From Mycetohabitans endofungorum (GTDB lineage Bacteria > Pseudomonadota > Gammaproteobacteria > Burkholderiales > Burkholderiaceae), in assembly GCF_002927045.1 (NCBI RefSeq), contig NZ_PRDW01000001.1:301462-365461 (forward strand): a stretch of DNA of 64,000 nt, given 5' to 3'. Shown in pieces: positions 29,402-38,185 of the stretch. The notes under the pieces were generated by a model, which saw nothing but the letters and a program-made list of their open reading frames with translations, was not told where the DNA came from and did not search any database. How positions within the stretch are numbered: position 1 is the stretch's first letter; the number at the start of each line of letters is the position of its first letter. A program made the translations under genes and the position numbers.

Positions 29402-31207
29402 TTACGCGGATTTGCCCCAACTGTCGCGCAGGCTAACGATCCGGTTGAACACCGGCTGGCCGGGCACCGAATCGACCCGGTCCGCGACGAAATAGCCGTG
29501 CCGCTCGAACTGAGCCCGGTCCTCGGGCAGGAACTGTTGTGCGCCCGGCTCCAGGTAGGCGGTTACCACGCGCTTGGCATCCGGGTTCAGCGCCTCGAGG
29601 AAGTCGCGACCGCCGGCATCCGGCTGCGGCTCCTTGAACAGCCGGTCGTACAGGCGCACCTCGGCGCGGTACGCATGCGCGGCGCTGACCCAGTGGATGT
29701 TGCCCTTGACCTTATAATGGTTCGAACCCTCGGTCCCTGACTTGCTGTCCGTGAAATAGTGGCAATGCACCGCAACGATGTTGCCGTGATCATCCTTGTC
29801 CACGCCCGTGCATTCGACGACGAAACCGTAGCGCAGCCGCACGCGATTGCCCGGGAACAGCCGGAAATAGCCCTTTGGTGGGTTTTCGTTGAAGTCCTCG
29901 CGCTCGATCCACAGCTCCCGCGAGAACGGAAAGGTCCGCGTGCCGCGCTCCGGGTGATGTGGATGCACCGGTGCGCTGCATATTTCTTCGCTATCCTGCG
30001 GATAGTTGTCCACGATAAGCTTGAGCGGATCGAGTACGGCGATCGCGCGAGGTGCCCTCTCGTCCAGATCCTCGCGCAGCGCCGCCTCGAGCAGTCCGAA
30101 ATCGATCCACGAGTTAACCTTGGTTAGCCCAGTGCGCTCGCACATCAGCCGGATACTCTCCGGTGTGAAGCCTCGACGGCGCAACCCGACGATTGTCGGC
30201 ATGCGCGGATCGTCCCAGCCGTCCACGTGCTTGCCCTCGACCAGTTGCAGCAGCTTGCGTTTGCTCGTGATCACGTACGTTAGGTTGAGCCGCGAAAACT
30301 CGATTTGCTGCGGTAGCGGACGCGTGAAGACGCCGGCATCGGCCAGCTCCGCGAGAAACCAATCGTACAGCGGCCGGTGATCCTCGAACTCGAGCGTGCA
30401 CAGCGAATGCGTGATGTTCTCCAGCGCATCGCAGATGCAGTGCGTGTAATCGTACATCGGATACACGCACCATGCGTCGCCGGTGCGATAGTGATGGGCG
30501 AAGCGGATTCGGTAGATGACCGGGTCGCGCATGTTGATGTTCGGCGACGCCATGTCGATCTTGGCGCGCAACACATGCGCGCCTTCGGCGAATTCGCCCG
30601 CCTTCATCCGGCGAAACAGCGCCAGGTTTTCCTCCGGCGTGCGGTCGCGATACGGCGACGGCGTGCCCGGCTCGATCAGTGTGCCGCGCGTGGCGCGCAT
30701 CTGCTCTGCGCTCTGGCTGTCCACGTAGGCCTTACCGCGCTGGATCAGCAGCTCGGCGAACGCGTACAGCTTGTCATAGTAGTCGCTGGCGAAGTACAGG
30801 TGCTCGCGACCGTCCTTCTGCCAATCGAAGCCGAGCCACCGGACCGCGTCGATGATCGAGTTCACATACTCGACATCTTCCTTTTCCGGGTTCGTATCGT
30901 CAAAGCGCAGGTGGCAAACGCCGCCGTAGTCGCGCGCGATGCCGAAATTCACGCAGATGCTCTTGGCGTGACCGATGTGCAGGTAGCCGTTCGGCTCCGG
31001 CGGGAAGCGTGTCTCGACCCGTTGGCCCCACTTCCCGGACCGGTTGTCGTCGTCGATGATGTTGCGAATGAAGTTCGACGCGACGGCCGATTCGGCCGAT
31101 GCGTTCGTTGGCGCGCCCGGACCGCCGCCCGGCGGCGCGCCAGCAGGGGCGGCAGGGTGTTGGCCGGGCTGGGCGCCCGATCTTGCGTCGTTGCGTTTGA
31201 TATTCAT
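29402..31207 (-). CDS. glnS: Glutaminyl-tRNA synthetase
   Basis: GlnRS charges tRNA-Gln. The 601-residue class I synthetase has HIGH within [13 protein letters not shown], the catalytic-fold stretch [11 protein letters not shown], the KMSKS counterpart [11 protein letters not shown], and the two C-terminal anticodon-binding beta-barrels. Start at 31207 ([11 protein letters not shown]). Residues 8-42 before [13 protein letters not shown] are a Gly/Pro/Ala-rich low-complexity stretch longer than in the enzymes I recall; a start downstream of it would still leave a complete enzyme. Confidence 0.95.
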   Translation of the reverse strand: MNIKRNDARSGAQPGQHPAAPAGAPPGGGPGAPTNASAESAVASNFIRNIIDDDNRSGKWGQRVETRFPPEPNGYLHIGHAKSICVNFGIARDYGGVCHLRFDDTNPEKEDVEYVNSIIDAVRWLGFDWQKDGREHLYFASDYYDKLYAFAELLIQRGKAYVDSQSAEQMRATRGTLIEPGTPSPYRDRTPEENLALFRRMKAGEFAEGAHVLRAKIDMASPNINMRDPVIYRIRFAHHYRTGDAWCVYPMYDYTHCICDALENITHSLCTLEFEDHRPLYDWFLAELADAGVFTRPLPQQIEFSRLNLTYVITSKRKLLQLVEGKHVDGWDDPRMPTIVGLRRRGFTPESIRLMCERTGLTKVNSWIDFGLLEAALREDLDERAPRAIAVLDPLKLIVDNYPQDSEEICSAPVHPHHPERGTRTFPFSRELWIEREDFNENPPKGYFRLFPGNRVRLRYGFVVECTGVDKDDHGNIVAVHCHYFTDSKSGTEGSNHYKVKGNIHWVSAAHAYRAEVRLYDRLFKEPQPDAGGRDFLEALNPDAKRVVTAYLEPGAQQFLPEDRAQFERHGYFVADRVDSVPGQPVFNRIVSLRDSWGKSA

Positions 31208-31432
31208 GAGCGGGCAGGGTGGGCCGGCCCGTGCTCGGGCCGGACGATGTTCATGACATTGCATTTTACCCGACGTGACGGCGCGGCGCGGGCCGTGCAG
31301 CGCGATCACGCTGGGGGCTGCCGCGACCGCAACACCTGTAACAGCGCGTAAAACCGATTGCCACCCTGCGCCTCGGTCTCTTAGGATCCCTGCGCTCGCG
31401 CATGCGCGCGGATCCGGTCATAAGGAGAAGAA

Positions 31433-31642
31433 ATGAACGTGAAGGCGTCGACGCTCGCAAAGGTGGTGGTCCTGGTATCGCTCGTTCCGGCATTGTCCGC
31501 GTGCGGGTCGTTGTCGCGTTCGGAAAAACACGCGGCGATTGGTGCGGCGGCCGGGGGCGCGCTTGGTTATGTGCTAACCGGTGGGCCGCTGGGCACGGTG
31601 GTGGGCGCGGCCGCCGGCGGCCTGGTCGGCGCGGGCCATTGA
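31433..31642 (+). CDS. Glycine-zipper small lipoprotein (OsmB-like)
   Basis: A 69-residue lipoprotein. The signal peptide ends in the lipobox LSAC with Cys24, and the mature part is a glycine-zipper helix pair (HAAIGAAAGGALGYVLTGG and GTVVGAAAGGLVGAGH). This resembles OsmB/YMGG outer-membrane lipoproteins, often osmotically or stress induced. AAGGAG lies about 6 nt before the ATG. No regulatory site could be identified. The 114 bp that follow up to 31756 are strikingly AT-rich (31718-31750) but hold no gene. Confidence 0.82.
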   Translation: MNVKASTLAKVVVLVSLVPALSACGSLSRSEKHAAIGAAAGGALGYVLTGGPLGTVVGAAAGGLVGAGH

Positions 31643-31756
31643 GGCGTGATCCTGGGTGATAAAAACGTAGTCCTCACTGGCGTGCTTTTTCACGTATTGC
31701 GCCGCGCCGGTCGGCAGTGCAAAATTAATTTCTATATTAAATAAATCAAGAACGAA

Positions 31757-32251
31757 CTACAGCTTGAGCACGATCAGCAACGTCAGCGGATAGAGCCTGG
31801 CAAAGCCCTCGCGACGGCAGCGCGTGGCGTTCGCGCCTATTTCGGCGAGCGCGATCGCGAGCACGGCGCAACTCGACGACTGCAGCGCGCCAAGGGTATC
31901 GTGCAACAGTGCCAGCCCAAGCGCGAAGCCGAACAACAGCGAGCCGGCACTCGACGAGAATGCCGACATGCGGCGCTCCAGGTGGTGCAGCGCGGCGTCG
32001 AGCCGCCGCGCGGCGCCGTGCGGCATGAACGCGAGCACGAGCGCGCCGCAACACTGGAGCGTGCAGGCAAGCGCCATCGCGGCAAAGGCAAGGTAGAGGA
32101 ACGATACCGGCAATGCAAGCTTATCGATTGTGTACGGGCGCCCGCACCACTGCAGCGTGAGCACGGCGGCCAGGCCCAGCGCGCCGAACAGCGGCAGGTC
32201 GTGCCGCAGGCCGGTCCACAGCTTGAACCATGTGTTAGGTGCGCACTTCAT
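31757..32251 (-). CDS. Unknown integral membrane protein
   Basis: A 164-residue protein I do not recognise. Three or four hydrophobic segments are visible: about 22-38 (LPLFGALGLAAVLTLQW), 48-75 (LPVSFLYLAFAAMALAC onward), 100-125 and 128-145, with a charged stretch RRLDAALHHLERR between them. Its ATG at 32251 lies 1 nt after the stop of the CoA-transferase remnant, so it is probably translated by coupling to that remnant. The pair is transcribed away from alaS. Confidence 0.6.
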   Translation of the reverse strand: MKCAPNTWFKLWTGLRHDLPLFGALGLAAVLTLQWCGRPYTIDKLALPVSFLYLAFAAMALACTLQCCGALVLAFMPHGAARRLDAALHHLERRMSAFSSSAGSLLFGFALGLALLHDTLGALQSSSCAVLAIALAEIGANATRCRREGFARLYPLTLLIVLKL

Positions 32252-32252
32252 G

Positions 32253-32576
32253 TCAGATGACCCGTTGCTCGCGTAATGCGGCGAGTGTGGCCGCGTTGTA
32301 GCCGAGCCATTCGGCCAACACTTCATCGGTATGCTGGCCGAGGGTCGGCGGCGCGAGGCGGGCTTGCGGCGGTGTCGCGCGCATCTTTACCGGGTTGGCC
32401 ACCAGCATCGCGGTACCGTCGCTCGGGTGCGGCAAGCCGACGCGTAATCCTTGTGCGATGCCTGGCGGATCGTCGAATACTTGTTGAAGGTCGTTGATCG
32501 GCCCGCATGGCACGCCGGCACTCTCCAGCGCAACGCGCGTCAGGTCCAACACGCGCAGGTGAGTCAGGGCGCCCAT
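32253..32576 (-). pseudogene. CaiB/BaiF CoA-transferase with a large in-frame internal deletion
   Basis: A 107-residue reading frame. Residues 1-15 (MGALTHLRVLDLTRV) are the conserved N-terminus of family III CoA-transferases, and residues 16-107 (from ALESAGVPCGPINDL to the C-terminus) are their conserved C-terminus. The normal protein has about 400 residues, so roughly 285-300 residues, including the catalytic aspartate and the CoA-binding core, are gone while the frame is kept. It cannot be an active CoA-transferase. It may persist as a leader ORF that feeds ribosomes to the membrane protein 1 nt downstream. Identity of both ends rests on remembered family sequence. Confidence 0.85.
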
Positions 32577-32615
32577 AAACCGAACATGTCTCCTTGCAAG
32601 TGCAACGGTTGCAGC

Positions 32616-32656
32616 GATTATACGGGGGCGGGCTGGTACGCCCATCCCGTATAATC
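32616..32656. promoter_or_regulatory. Symmetric divergent promoter/operator between alaS and the CoA-transferase remnant
   Basis: A perfect 11-bp inverted repeat, GATTATACGGG (32616-32626) and CCCGTATAATC (32646-32656), spaced by 19 bp. Each arm contains TATAAT: 32650-32655 reading toward alaS and 32622-32617 reading toward the remnant. The same element thus supplies two opposed -10 boxes whose -35 regions fall in the shared spacer; neither -35 is close to consensus. E. coli AlaRS is known to repress its own gene through a palindrome at the start site, so this could be an operator. Confidence 0.7.
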
Positions 32657-32735
32657 AATCGTTTAAACGGACGCGTCCGTGTCCGGATTCACCCGATGCG
32701 CTGGCGCGCCAGCGACAGACTACTCGAAGCACGCT

Positions 32736-35360
32736 ATGAAAGCCGCTGAAATCCGCGAGAAGTTCCTAAAGTTCTTCGAATCGAAGGGCCATACGATCGT
32801 TCGCTCGTCGAGCCTGGTGCCCGCCAACGATCCGACGCTGCTGTTCACCAACTCCGGCATGGTGCAGTTTAAAGACGTGTTTTTGGGCACCGAGACGCGG
32901 CCGTACTCGCGGGCCACGACCGCACAGCGCAGCGTGCGGGCCGGCGGCAAGCACAATGACCTGGAGAACGTCGGCTATACCGCCCGGCACCATACGTTCT
33001 TCGAGATGCTGGGCAACTTCTCGTTCGGCGACTACTTCAAGCGTGACGCGATTCACTATGCGTGGGAGCTGCTCACGCGCGTTTACCAGTTGCCGCCAGA
33101 GAAACTGACCGTGACCGTCTACCACGAGGACGACGAGGCGTACGACATCTGGGCCAACGAAATCGGCGTGCCGCTCGAGCGAATCATCCGCATCGGTGAC
33201 AACAAGGGTGCGCGCTATGCCTCGGACAATTTTTGGCAAATGGCCGATACCGGTCCCTGTGGCCCGTGCTCGGAGATCTTCTATGATCACGGCCCGCAGG
33301 TGTGGGGCGGGCCGCCCGGATCGGCCGACGAGGATGGCGACCGCTTCATCGAGATCTGGAACCTCGTGTTCATGCAATTCAACCGCGATGCGCAAGGCAA
33401 CCTGACGCCGTTGCCCAAGCAGTGTGTCGATACCGGCATGGGCCTGGAGCGGCTCGCCGCGGTATTGCAGCACGTGCACAGCAACTACGAGATCGATCTG
33501 TTCCAACGGCTGATTGCCGCGGCGGCTCGCGAAACCGGCGTGTCGGATCTCGCGCACAACTCGCTGAAGGTGATCGCCGACCATATCCGCGCGTGCGGCT
33601 TCATGATCGTTGACGGTGTGATCCCGGGCAATGAGGGGCGCGGCTACGTGCTGCGCCGCATCGTGCGCCGCGCGATCCGCCACGGCTACAAGCTTGGCCG
33701 CAAGCGCCCGTTCTTTCATCGGCTAGTCGAGGATCTGGTCGGCGAGATGGGGGCCGCGTATCCGGAACTGAAAGCGGCGCAGCAGCGCGTGACCGACGTA
33801 CTGCGCCAGGAAGAGGAACGTTTCTTTGAGACGATCGAGCACGGGATGTCGATCCTGGACGCCGCGTTGTCCGAGCTTGCGGCGCGCGGTGCGAAAGTGC
33901 TCGACGGTGAACTTGCATTCAAGCTGCACGATACGTATGGCTTCCCGCTGGACCTGACAGCGGACGTGTGCCGTGAGCGGGGCATCGGCGTCGATGAGGT
34001 GGCGTTCGACGAAGCGATGGCGCGCCAGCGCGAGCAGGCGCGTGCGGCGGGCAAGTTCCGGATGGCCCAGGCGCTCGACTACACGGGCGGCAAGACGACA
34101 TTCCACGGCTACGACAAGCACGTGTTCGACGATGCCAAGGTCGTCGCGGTGTATGCCGACGGCACGGCGGTGCCGTCGCTGCGGGCGGGCCAGCAGGGCG
34201 TGGTCGTGCTTGACCAGACGCCTTTCTATGCGGAGTCGGGCGGCCAGGTCGGCGACCAGGGGGCGATCGGCAATGCGACGGTGCGCTTTGCGGTGTCCGA
34301 CACGTTGAAGGTCCAGGCCAACGTGGTCGGCCACCACGGTACCCTCGAGCAGGGCGAGCTGAAGGTCGGCGATGTCGTCAGCGCCCGCATCGATGCCGAG
34401 CGGCGCGCCCGCACCGCGCGCAATCACTCGGCGACGCACCTGATGCACAAGGCACTGCGCGAGGTGCTGGGTCCGCATGTGCAGCAAAAGGGCTCGCTTG
34501 TCGATCCAGATAAGACCCGTTTCGATTTCTCGCACAATGCGCCGCTCAGCGACGACGAGATTCGTCGCATCGAGGCGTTAGTCAACGCCGAGGTGTTGGC
34601 CAATACGCCGGGCATCGCGCGGGTGATGCCGTTCGACGATGCGGTCAAGTCGGGCGCGATGGCGCTGTTCGGCGAAAAGTATGGCGACGAGGTTCGCGTG
34701 CTCGACCTGGGTTTCTCGCGAGAGTTGTGCGGCGGCACGCATGTGCAGCGCACTGGCGACATCGGTTTGTTCAAGATCGTGTTCGAAGCAGGGGTGGCGG
34801 CCGGCATCCGTCGTGTCGAGGCGATCACCGGTGACAATGCGCTGCGCTATGTGCAGGACCTGGAGGCGACGCTGGCCGGCGCTGCCGCGGCATTGAAAGT
34901 CCAGCCGGCGGAACTGGCGCCGCGCATCGCGCAGGTGCAGGACCAGCTTAAGGCGCTGGAAAAGGAGCTCGCGCAACTTAAATCGAAGGTCGCGTCGAGC
35001 CAAGGCGACGAACTGGTGAGCCAGGCGGTCGACGTGGCGGGCGTGCGCGTGCTGGCGGCCCAACTCGAAGGCGCCGATGTGAAGACGCTGCGTGAAACGG
35101 TTGACAAGCTGAAGGACAAGCTCAAGCATGCCGCGATCGTGCTGGCGAGCGTTGACGGCGGCAAGATCAGCCTGATCGCTGGCGTGACGACCGACGCGAG
35201 CCAAAAAATCAAGGCCGGCGAGTTGGTCAACTTCGTTGCGCAGCAGGTCGGCGGCAAGGGCGGCGGTCGTGCGGACATGGCGCAGGCGGGCGGCACCGAG
35301 CCATCGAAGCTGCCGGCGGCGCTCTCCGGCGTCAAGGAATGGGTCCAGGCGAAATTGTAA
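32736..35360 (+). CDS. alaS: Alanyl-tRNA synthetase
   Basis: AlaRS charges tRNA-Ala and edits mischarged Ser and Gly. The 874-residue protein has the class II aminoacylation domain (motif region [18 protein letters not shown]), the tRNA-recognition domain, the editing domain with zinc ligands NHSATHLMH and CGGTH, and the C-terminal coiled coil and DHHA1 domain ([15 protein letters not shown]). ATG at 32736 gives the conserved start [19 protein letters not shown]; an in-frame ATG at 32679 is not conserved. The divergent palindromic promoter lies about 80 bp upstream. Confidence 0.97.
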   Translation: MKAAEIREKFLKFFESKGHTIVRSSSLVPANDPTLLFTNSGMVQFKDVFLGTETRPYSRATTAQRSVRAGGKHNDLENVGYTARHHTFFEMLGNFSFGDYFKRDAIHYAWELLTRVYQLPPEKLTVTVYHEDDEAYDIWANEIGVPLERIIRIGDNKGARYASDNFWQMADTGPCGPCSEIFYDHGPQVWGGPPGSADEDGDRFIEIWNLVFMQFNRDAQGNLTPLPKQCVDTGMGLERLAAVLQHVHSNYEIDLFQRLIAAAARETGVSDLAHNSLKVIADHIRACGFMIVDGVIPGNEGRGYVLRRIVRRAIRHGYKLGRKRPFFHRLVEDLVGEMGAAYPELKAAQQRVTDVLRQEEERFFETIEHGMSILDAALSELAARGAKVLDGELAFKLHDTYGFPLDLTADVCRERGIGVDEVAFDEAMARQREQARAAGKFRMAQALDYTGGKTTFHGYDKHVFDDAKVVAVYADGTAVPSLRAGQQGVVVLDQTPFYAESGGQVGDQGAIGNATVRFAVSDTLKVQANVVGHHGTLEQGELKVGDVVSARIDAERRARTARNHSATHLMHKALREVLGPHVQQKGSLVDPDKTRFDFSHNAPLSDDEIRRIEALVNAEVLANTPGIARVMPFDDAVKSGAMALFGEKYGDEVRVLDLGFSRELCGGTHVQRTGDIGLFKIVFEAGVAAGIRRVEAITGDNALRYVQDLEATLAGAAAALKVQPAELAPRIAQVQDQLKALEKELAQLKSKVASSQGDELVSQAVDVAGVRVLAAQLEGADVKTLRETVDKLKDKLKHAAIVLASVDGGKISLIAGVTTDASQKIKAGELVNFVAQQVGGKGGGRADMAQAGGTEPSKLPAALSGVKEWVQAKL

Positions 35361-35533
35361 GCACGCCGCGGAAATAACCACCGTGTCGCGGCGGCGGTGC
35401 GAAAGATCGACAACGCAGCAAGATCCATTGTTCTTTTGTGAAGATGTGAAATATCTGGATAGTTCATTTTTGAGGTAGTGCGATACTGCTACGCTCGGAT
35501 CGTCTCATTGGTTTTCTTACGGGGAGTGTTGCC

Positions 35534-36910
35534 GTGTCCTTGTCCCATCCCGACCAGACTTCACCGTCTGCCGAATCCACGCCCGCTTCATCGGCTGTCG
35601 AATCCACGCACGCTCCGTGCGCCGGGGCAGCCATGCCGGGCCCGCCGCCGTCCCGAGAGCCGGACTCGCGCGTGGGCGGGCACCGGGTGCGGCCGTTGGC
35701 GCAGGCCCCAGCGGACACCGCGCCGGCATGGACGGCATTGGCCTGCGCGATGGCCCTCGCGGTGGCGCTCGGCGTCGGACGGTTCGCGTTCACGCCGCTG
35801 CTGCCGGTGATGCTGCATGACGGGCTGATCGACATCGCCGGCGGCGGCTGGCTCGCGTCGTTCAACTACGCTGGCTATTTCGTGGGCGCGGTGACGTGTG
35901 CGGCGCTGCGCGCGGACCCCGCGCGGATGATACGCGGCGGGCTCGTCGCTACGGTCGTGCTGACCGCAGCGATGGGCCTGACCGATGCGTTCTGGGCGTG
36001 GGCGGCGCTGCGCGCGATGGCGGGCGTGATCAGCGCATGGACGGTCGTGTTCGCATCGCAATGGGGCTTGCGGCAGCTGGCCCGTACCGGTGCCGCGTGC
36101 TGGAGCGGGGTGATCTATACCGGGCCGGGTGTCGGGATCCTGATCACCGGGCTGGCAACCCCTGTCGTGACGCACGACGGCGCGGCGACCGGCTGGCTGA
36201 GCTTTGCCTTGCTGTCGGCGGCGCTGTCCGCGCTCGTATGGCGGCGATTCACGGCCGAGCGCCCAACGGGCGACGGCCGGAAGGGGGCCGCGTCCCATGG
36301 ATCCGCGGCGTCCCAACTCGTGCCACCGTCACCGTCCATGCGCATCGCGCGTGCCGACGCGTATTGGTTGTGCGGGCTCTATAGCTTGGCCGGATTCGGC
36401 TACATCATGACCGCGACGTTCCTGCCGGTCATCGCGCGGCAGGCGCTGCCCGCCGGCTCGCCATGGCCCGATCTGTTCTGGCCGGTGTTCGGGGCGGCGA
36501 TCATTCCGGGCGCGCTGCTGGGCGCACGGCTGCCGGCACACTGGGACAACCGGCTGTCGCTGGCGATCTGCTACGTGATGCAGGCCGTGGGCATCGGGCT
36601 TGGCATCGCATTACCGACGCTCGCGGGTTTCGCACTCGGTAGTCTGCTGGTCGGGCTGCCGTTCACGGCGATCACGCTGTTTGCGATGCGCGAGGCGCGC
36701 CGCCTGCACGGCGAAAGGGCCGCTGGACTGATGGGCTATGCGACCGCCGCCTATGGCCTCGGGCAGATCGCTGGGCCGCTGGTGGCCGCGCCGATCGCTG
36801 CGCGCACAGGATCGTTCTCGCCCGCACTCGGGCTCGCGCTAGCGGCGCTGTTGCTCGGCGCGGCCCTGTTGGTGGCGGTGGCCCGCGCGGCAGGGGCGCG
36901 CGAGCGCTAA
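35534..36910 (+). CDS. YbfB/YjiJ family MFS transporter
   Basis: A 458-residue major facilitator protein with about 12 predicted membrane segments. The core begins near residue 68 (TALACAMALAVALGVGRFAFTP), the hallmark of the YbfB/YjiJ family, whose substrate is unknown. The first 65 residues are a Ser/Pro/Ala-rich low-complexity tail. GTG at 35534 has GGGGAG 8 nt upstream, which supports this start, but ATG at 35633 would remove half of the tail. The cytoplasmic loop between the two halves holds another Ser/Ala stretch. Confidence 0.83.
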   Translation: MSLSHPDQTSPSAESTPASSAVESTHAPCAGAAMPGPPPSREPDSRVGGHRVRPLAQAPADTAPAWTALACAMALAVALGVGRFAFTPLLPVMLHDGLIDIAGGGWLASFNYAGYFVGAVTCAALRADPARMIRGGLVATVVLTAAMGLTDAFWAWAALRAMAGVISAWTVVFASQWGLRQLARTGAACWSGVIYTGPGVGILITGLATPVVTHDGAATGWLSFALLSAALSALVWRRFTAERPTGDGRKGAASHGSAASQLVPPSPSMRIARADAYWLCGLYSLAGFGYIMTATFLPVIARQALPAGSPWPDLFWPVFGAAIIPGALLGARLPAHWDNRLSLAICYVMQAVGIGLGIALPTLAGFALGSLLVGLPFTAITLFAMREARRLHGERAAGLMGYATAAYGLGQIAGPLVAAPIAARTGSFSPALGLALAALLLGAALLVAVARAAGARER

Positions 36911-36938
36911 CCGGCCACGCGCCCACCGGCCCGTCGCA

Positions 36939-37136
36939 CCGTTGGCCCGTTGCGTCGTTGGCCTGTTGCATCGTCGGCGTGCGGCAGACGATGCACGGCG
37001 TGGCCAGGCGGCGCCTCAAAGCCGATACAATAGGCGGCTCTTTCGCGCATTTCAAACAATGATGGGATCGACACCCGTAGGTGAGCTGGGCAGCGACTAC
37101 CGGTATTGTCTGCGCTGTCGGTATTGTCCGCGCTGT
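36939..37136. repeat. Short tandem repeats in the MFS-livH gap
   Basis: The 327-bp interval 36911-37237 holds no gene I can support. It contains a 16-bp unit based on CGTTGGCC(C/T)GTTGC at 36939-36954 and 36955-36970 with a decayed third copy to 36986, and an 18-bp tandem pair CGGTATTGTC(T/C)GCGCTGT at 37101-37118 and 37119-37136. No convincing promoter was seen. Confidence 0.75.
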
Positions 37137-37237
37137 CGCGCCGAACTGATTGACCGACCCGTTGCGCGCGGTGCTCGAACCGCTGGTTCGATAGCGGGGC
37201 GGCGGACGCGATACGTCGAATGCCCGCGGATTTAACG

Positions 37238-38185
37238 ATGCAATCGTTCGTTGTCGTATTGCTCAATGGCCTGAGCTATGGGTTGCTGTTGTTCCTGTTG
37301 TGTGCCGGGCTGACACTTGTGTTTAGCTTGATGGGCGTGATGAACTTTGCGCATGCGAGTTTCTACATGCTCGGTGCCTACATTGGCTACACGGTCGCGT
37401 ACTACGGTGGCTTTGCCGCCGCGTTGATCCTCGCGCCGGCCGCGGTGGCCGGCCTGGCTGCCGCTTTCGAGCTTGGCGTGCTGCGCCGCGTGTACCGTCA
37501 CGGGCCACTTGCCCAGTTGTTGGCGACCTTCGGCCTGGCTTATCTGATTGCCGAGTTTGTGCAATTGGGATGGGGCCGCTCGCCGTTGCCTGCCGTTGTG
37601 CCGCAGTGGCTCGATGGCGCACTGGTGAATTGGCATGCGGTGGCATTCTCTCGTCTTCGCGCGTTCATGATGGCGATTTCCGCTGGCGTGCTCGGCCTCT
37701 GTGCGCTGCTGCTGCGGTATTCTCGCCTCGGCCTGGTGATCGCGGCCGCGCGCACGCATCCGCATGCCGTGCAGACGCTGGGCCATGACGTCGCTCGTGT
37801 GCAGACTCAGGTGTTCGCGTGCGGCGCGGCGCTTGCCGCGGTGGCCGGCGTGCTCGGCGGCGTGGCATTCGTCACGGATACGTCGATGGCCGAAACGCTG
37901 GGTTCGATCGTGTTTGTGATCGTCGTGGCCGGTGGAATGGGCTCGTTGGCTGGCGCATTCGCCGCGTCATTATTGTTCGGCATCGTGCAGACGCTGCTTG
38001 TCGGACTCGACATACGGCTCGGCGCACTGCTCCATTGGGTGTTGCCGATGGTGGACGATACCGGCGCATGGAACCGTATCACGTTAGCACAGCTCGCGCC
38101 AGTGACGCCCTTTGTGTTGCTGATCATCGTGTTGGCGTTGCGTCCGGGCGGGCTGGTGCGTGGTCATGCGGAGCTGGACACATGA
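37238..38185 (+). CDS. Branched-chain-type ABC transporter permease (LivH-like)
   Basis: A 315-residue inner-membrane permease with about eight hydrophobic segments, of the LivH family (branched-chain amino acids, urea, amides). Seen are GLSYGLLLFLLCAGLTLVF and MNFAHASFYMLGAYIGYT at the N-terminus and GGMGSLAGAFAASLLFG near the C-terminus. ATG at 37238 begins at the conserved residues; ATG at 37220, six codons upstream, is an alternative, and neither has a good ribosome site. The gene overlaps the LivM-LivG fusion by 4 bp. No periplasmic binding-protein gene is nearby, so the substrate is unknown. Confidence 0.87.
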   Translation: MQSFVVVLLNGLSYGLLLFLLCAGLTLVFSLMGVMNFAHASFYMLGAYIGYTVAYYGGFAAALILAPAAVAGLAAAFELGVLRRVYRHGPLAQLLATFGLAYLIAEFVQLGWGRSPLPAVVPQWLDGALVNWHAVAFSRLRAFMMAISAGVLGLCALLLRYSRLGLVIAAARTHPHAVQTLGHDVARVQTQVFACGAALAAVAGVLGGVAFVTDTSMAETLGSIVFVIVVAGGMGSLAGAFAASLLFGIVQTLLVGLDIRLGALLHWVLPMVDDTGAWNRITLAQLAPVTPFVLLIIVLALRPGGLVRGHAELDT

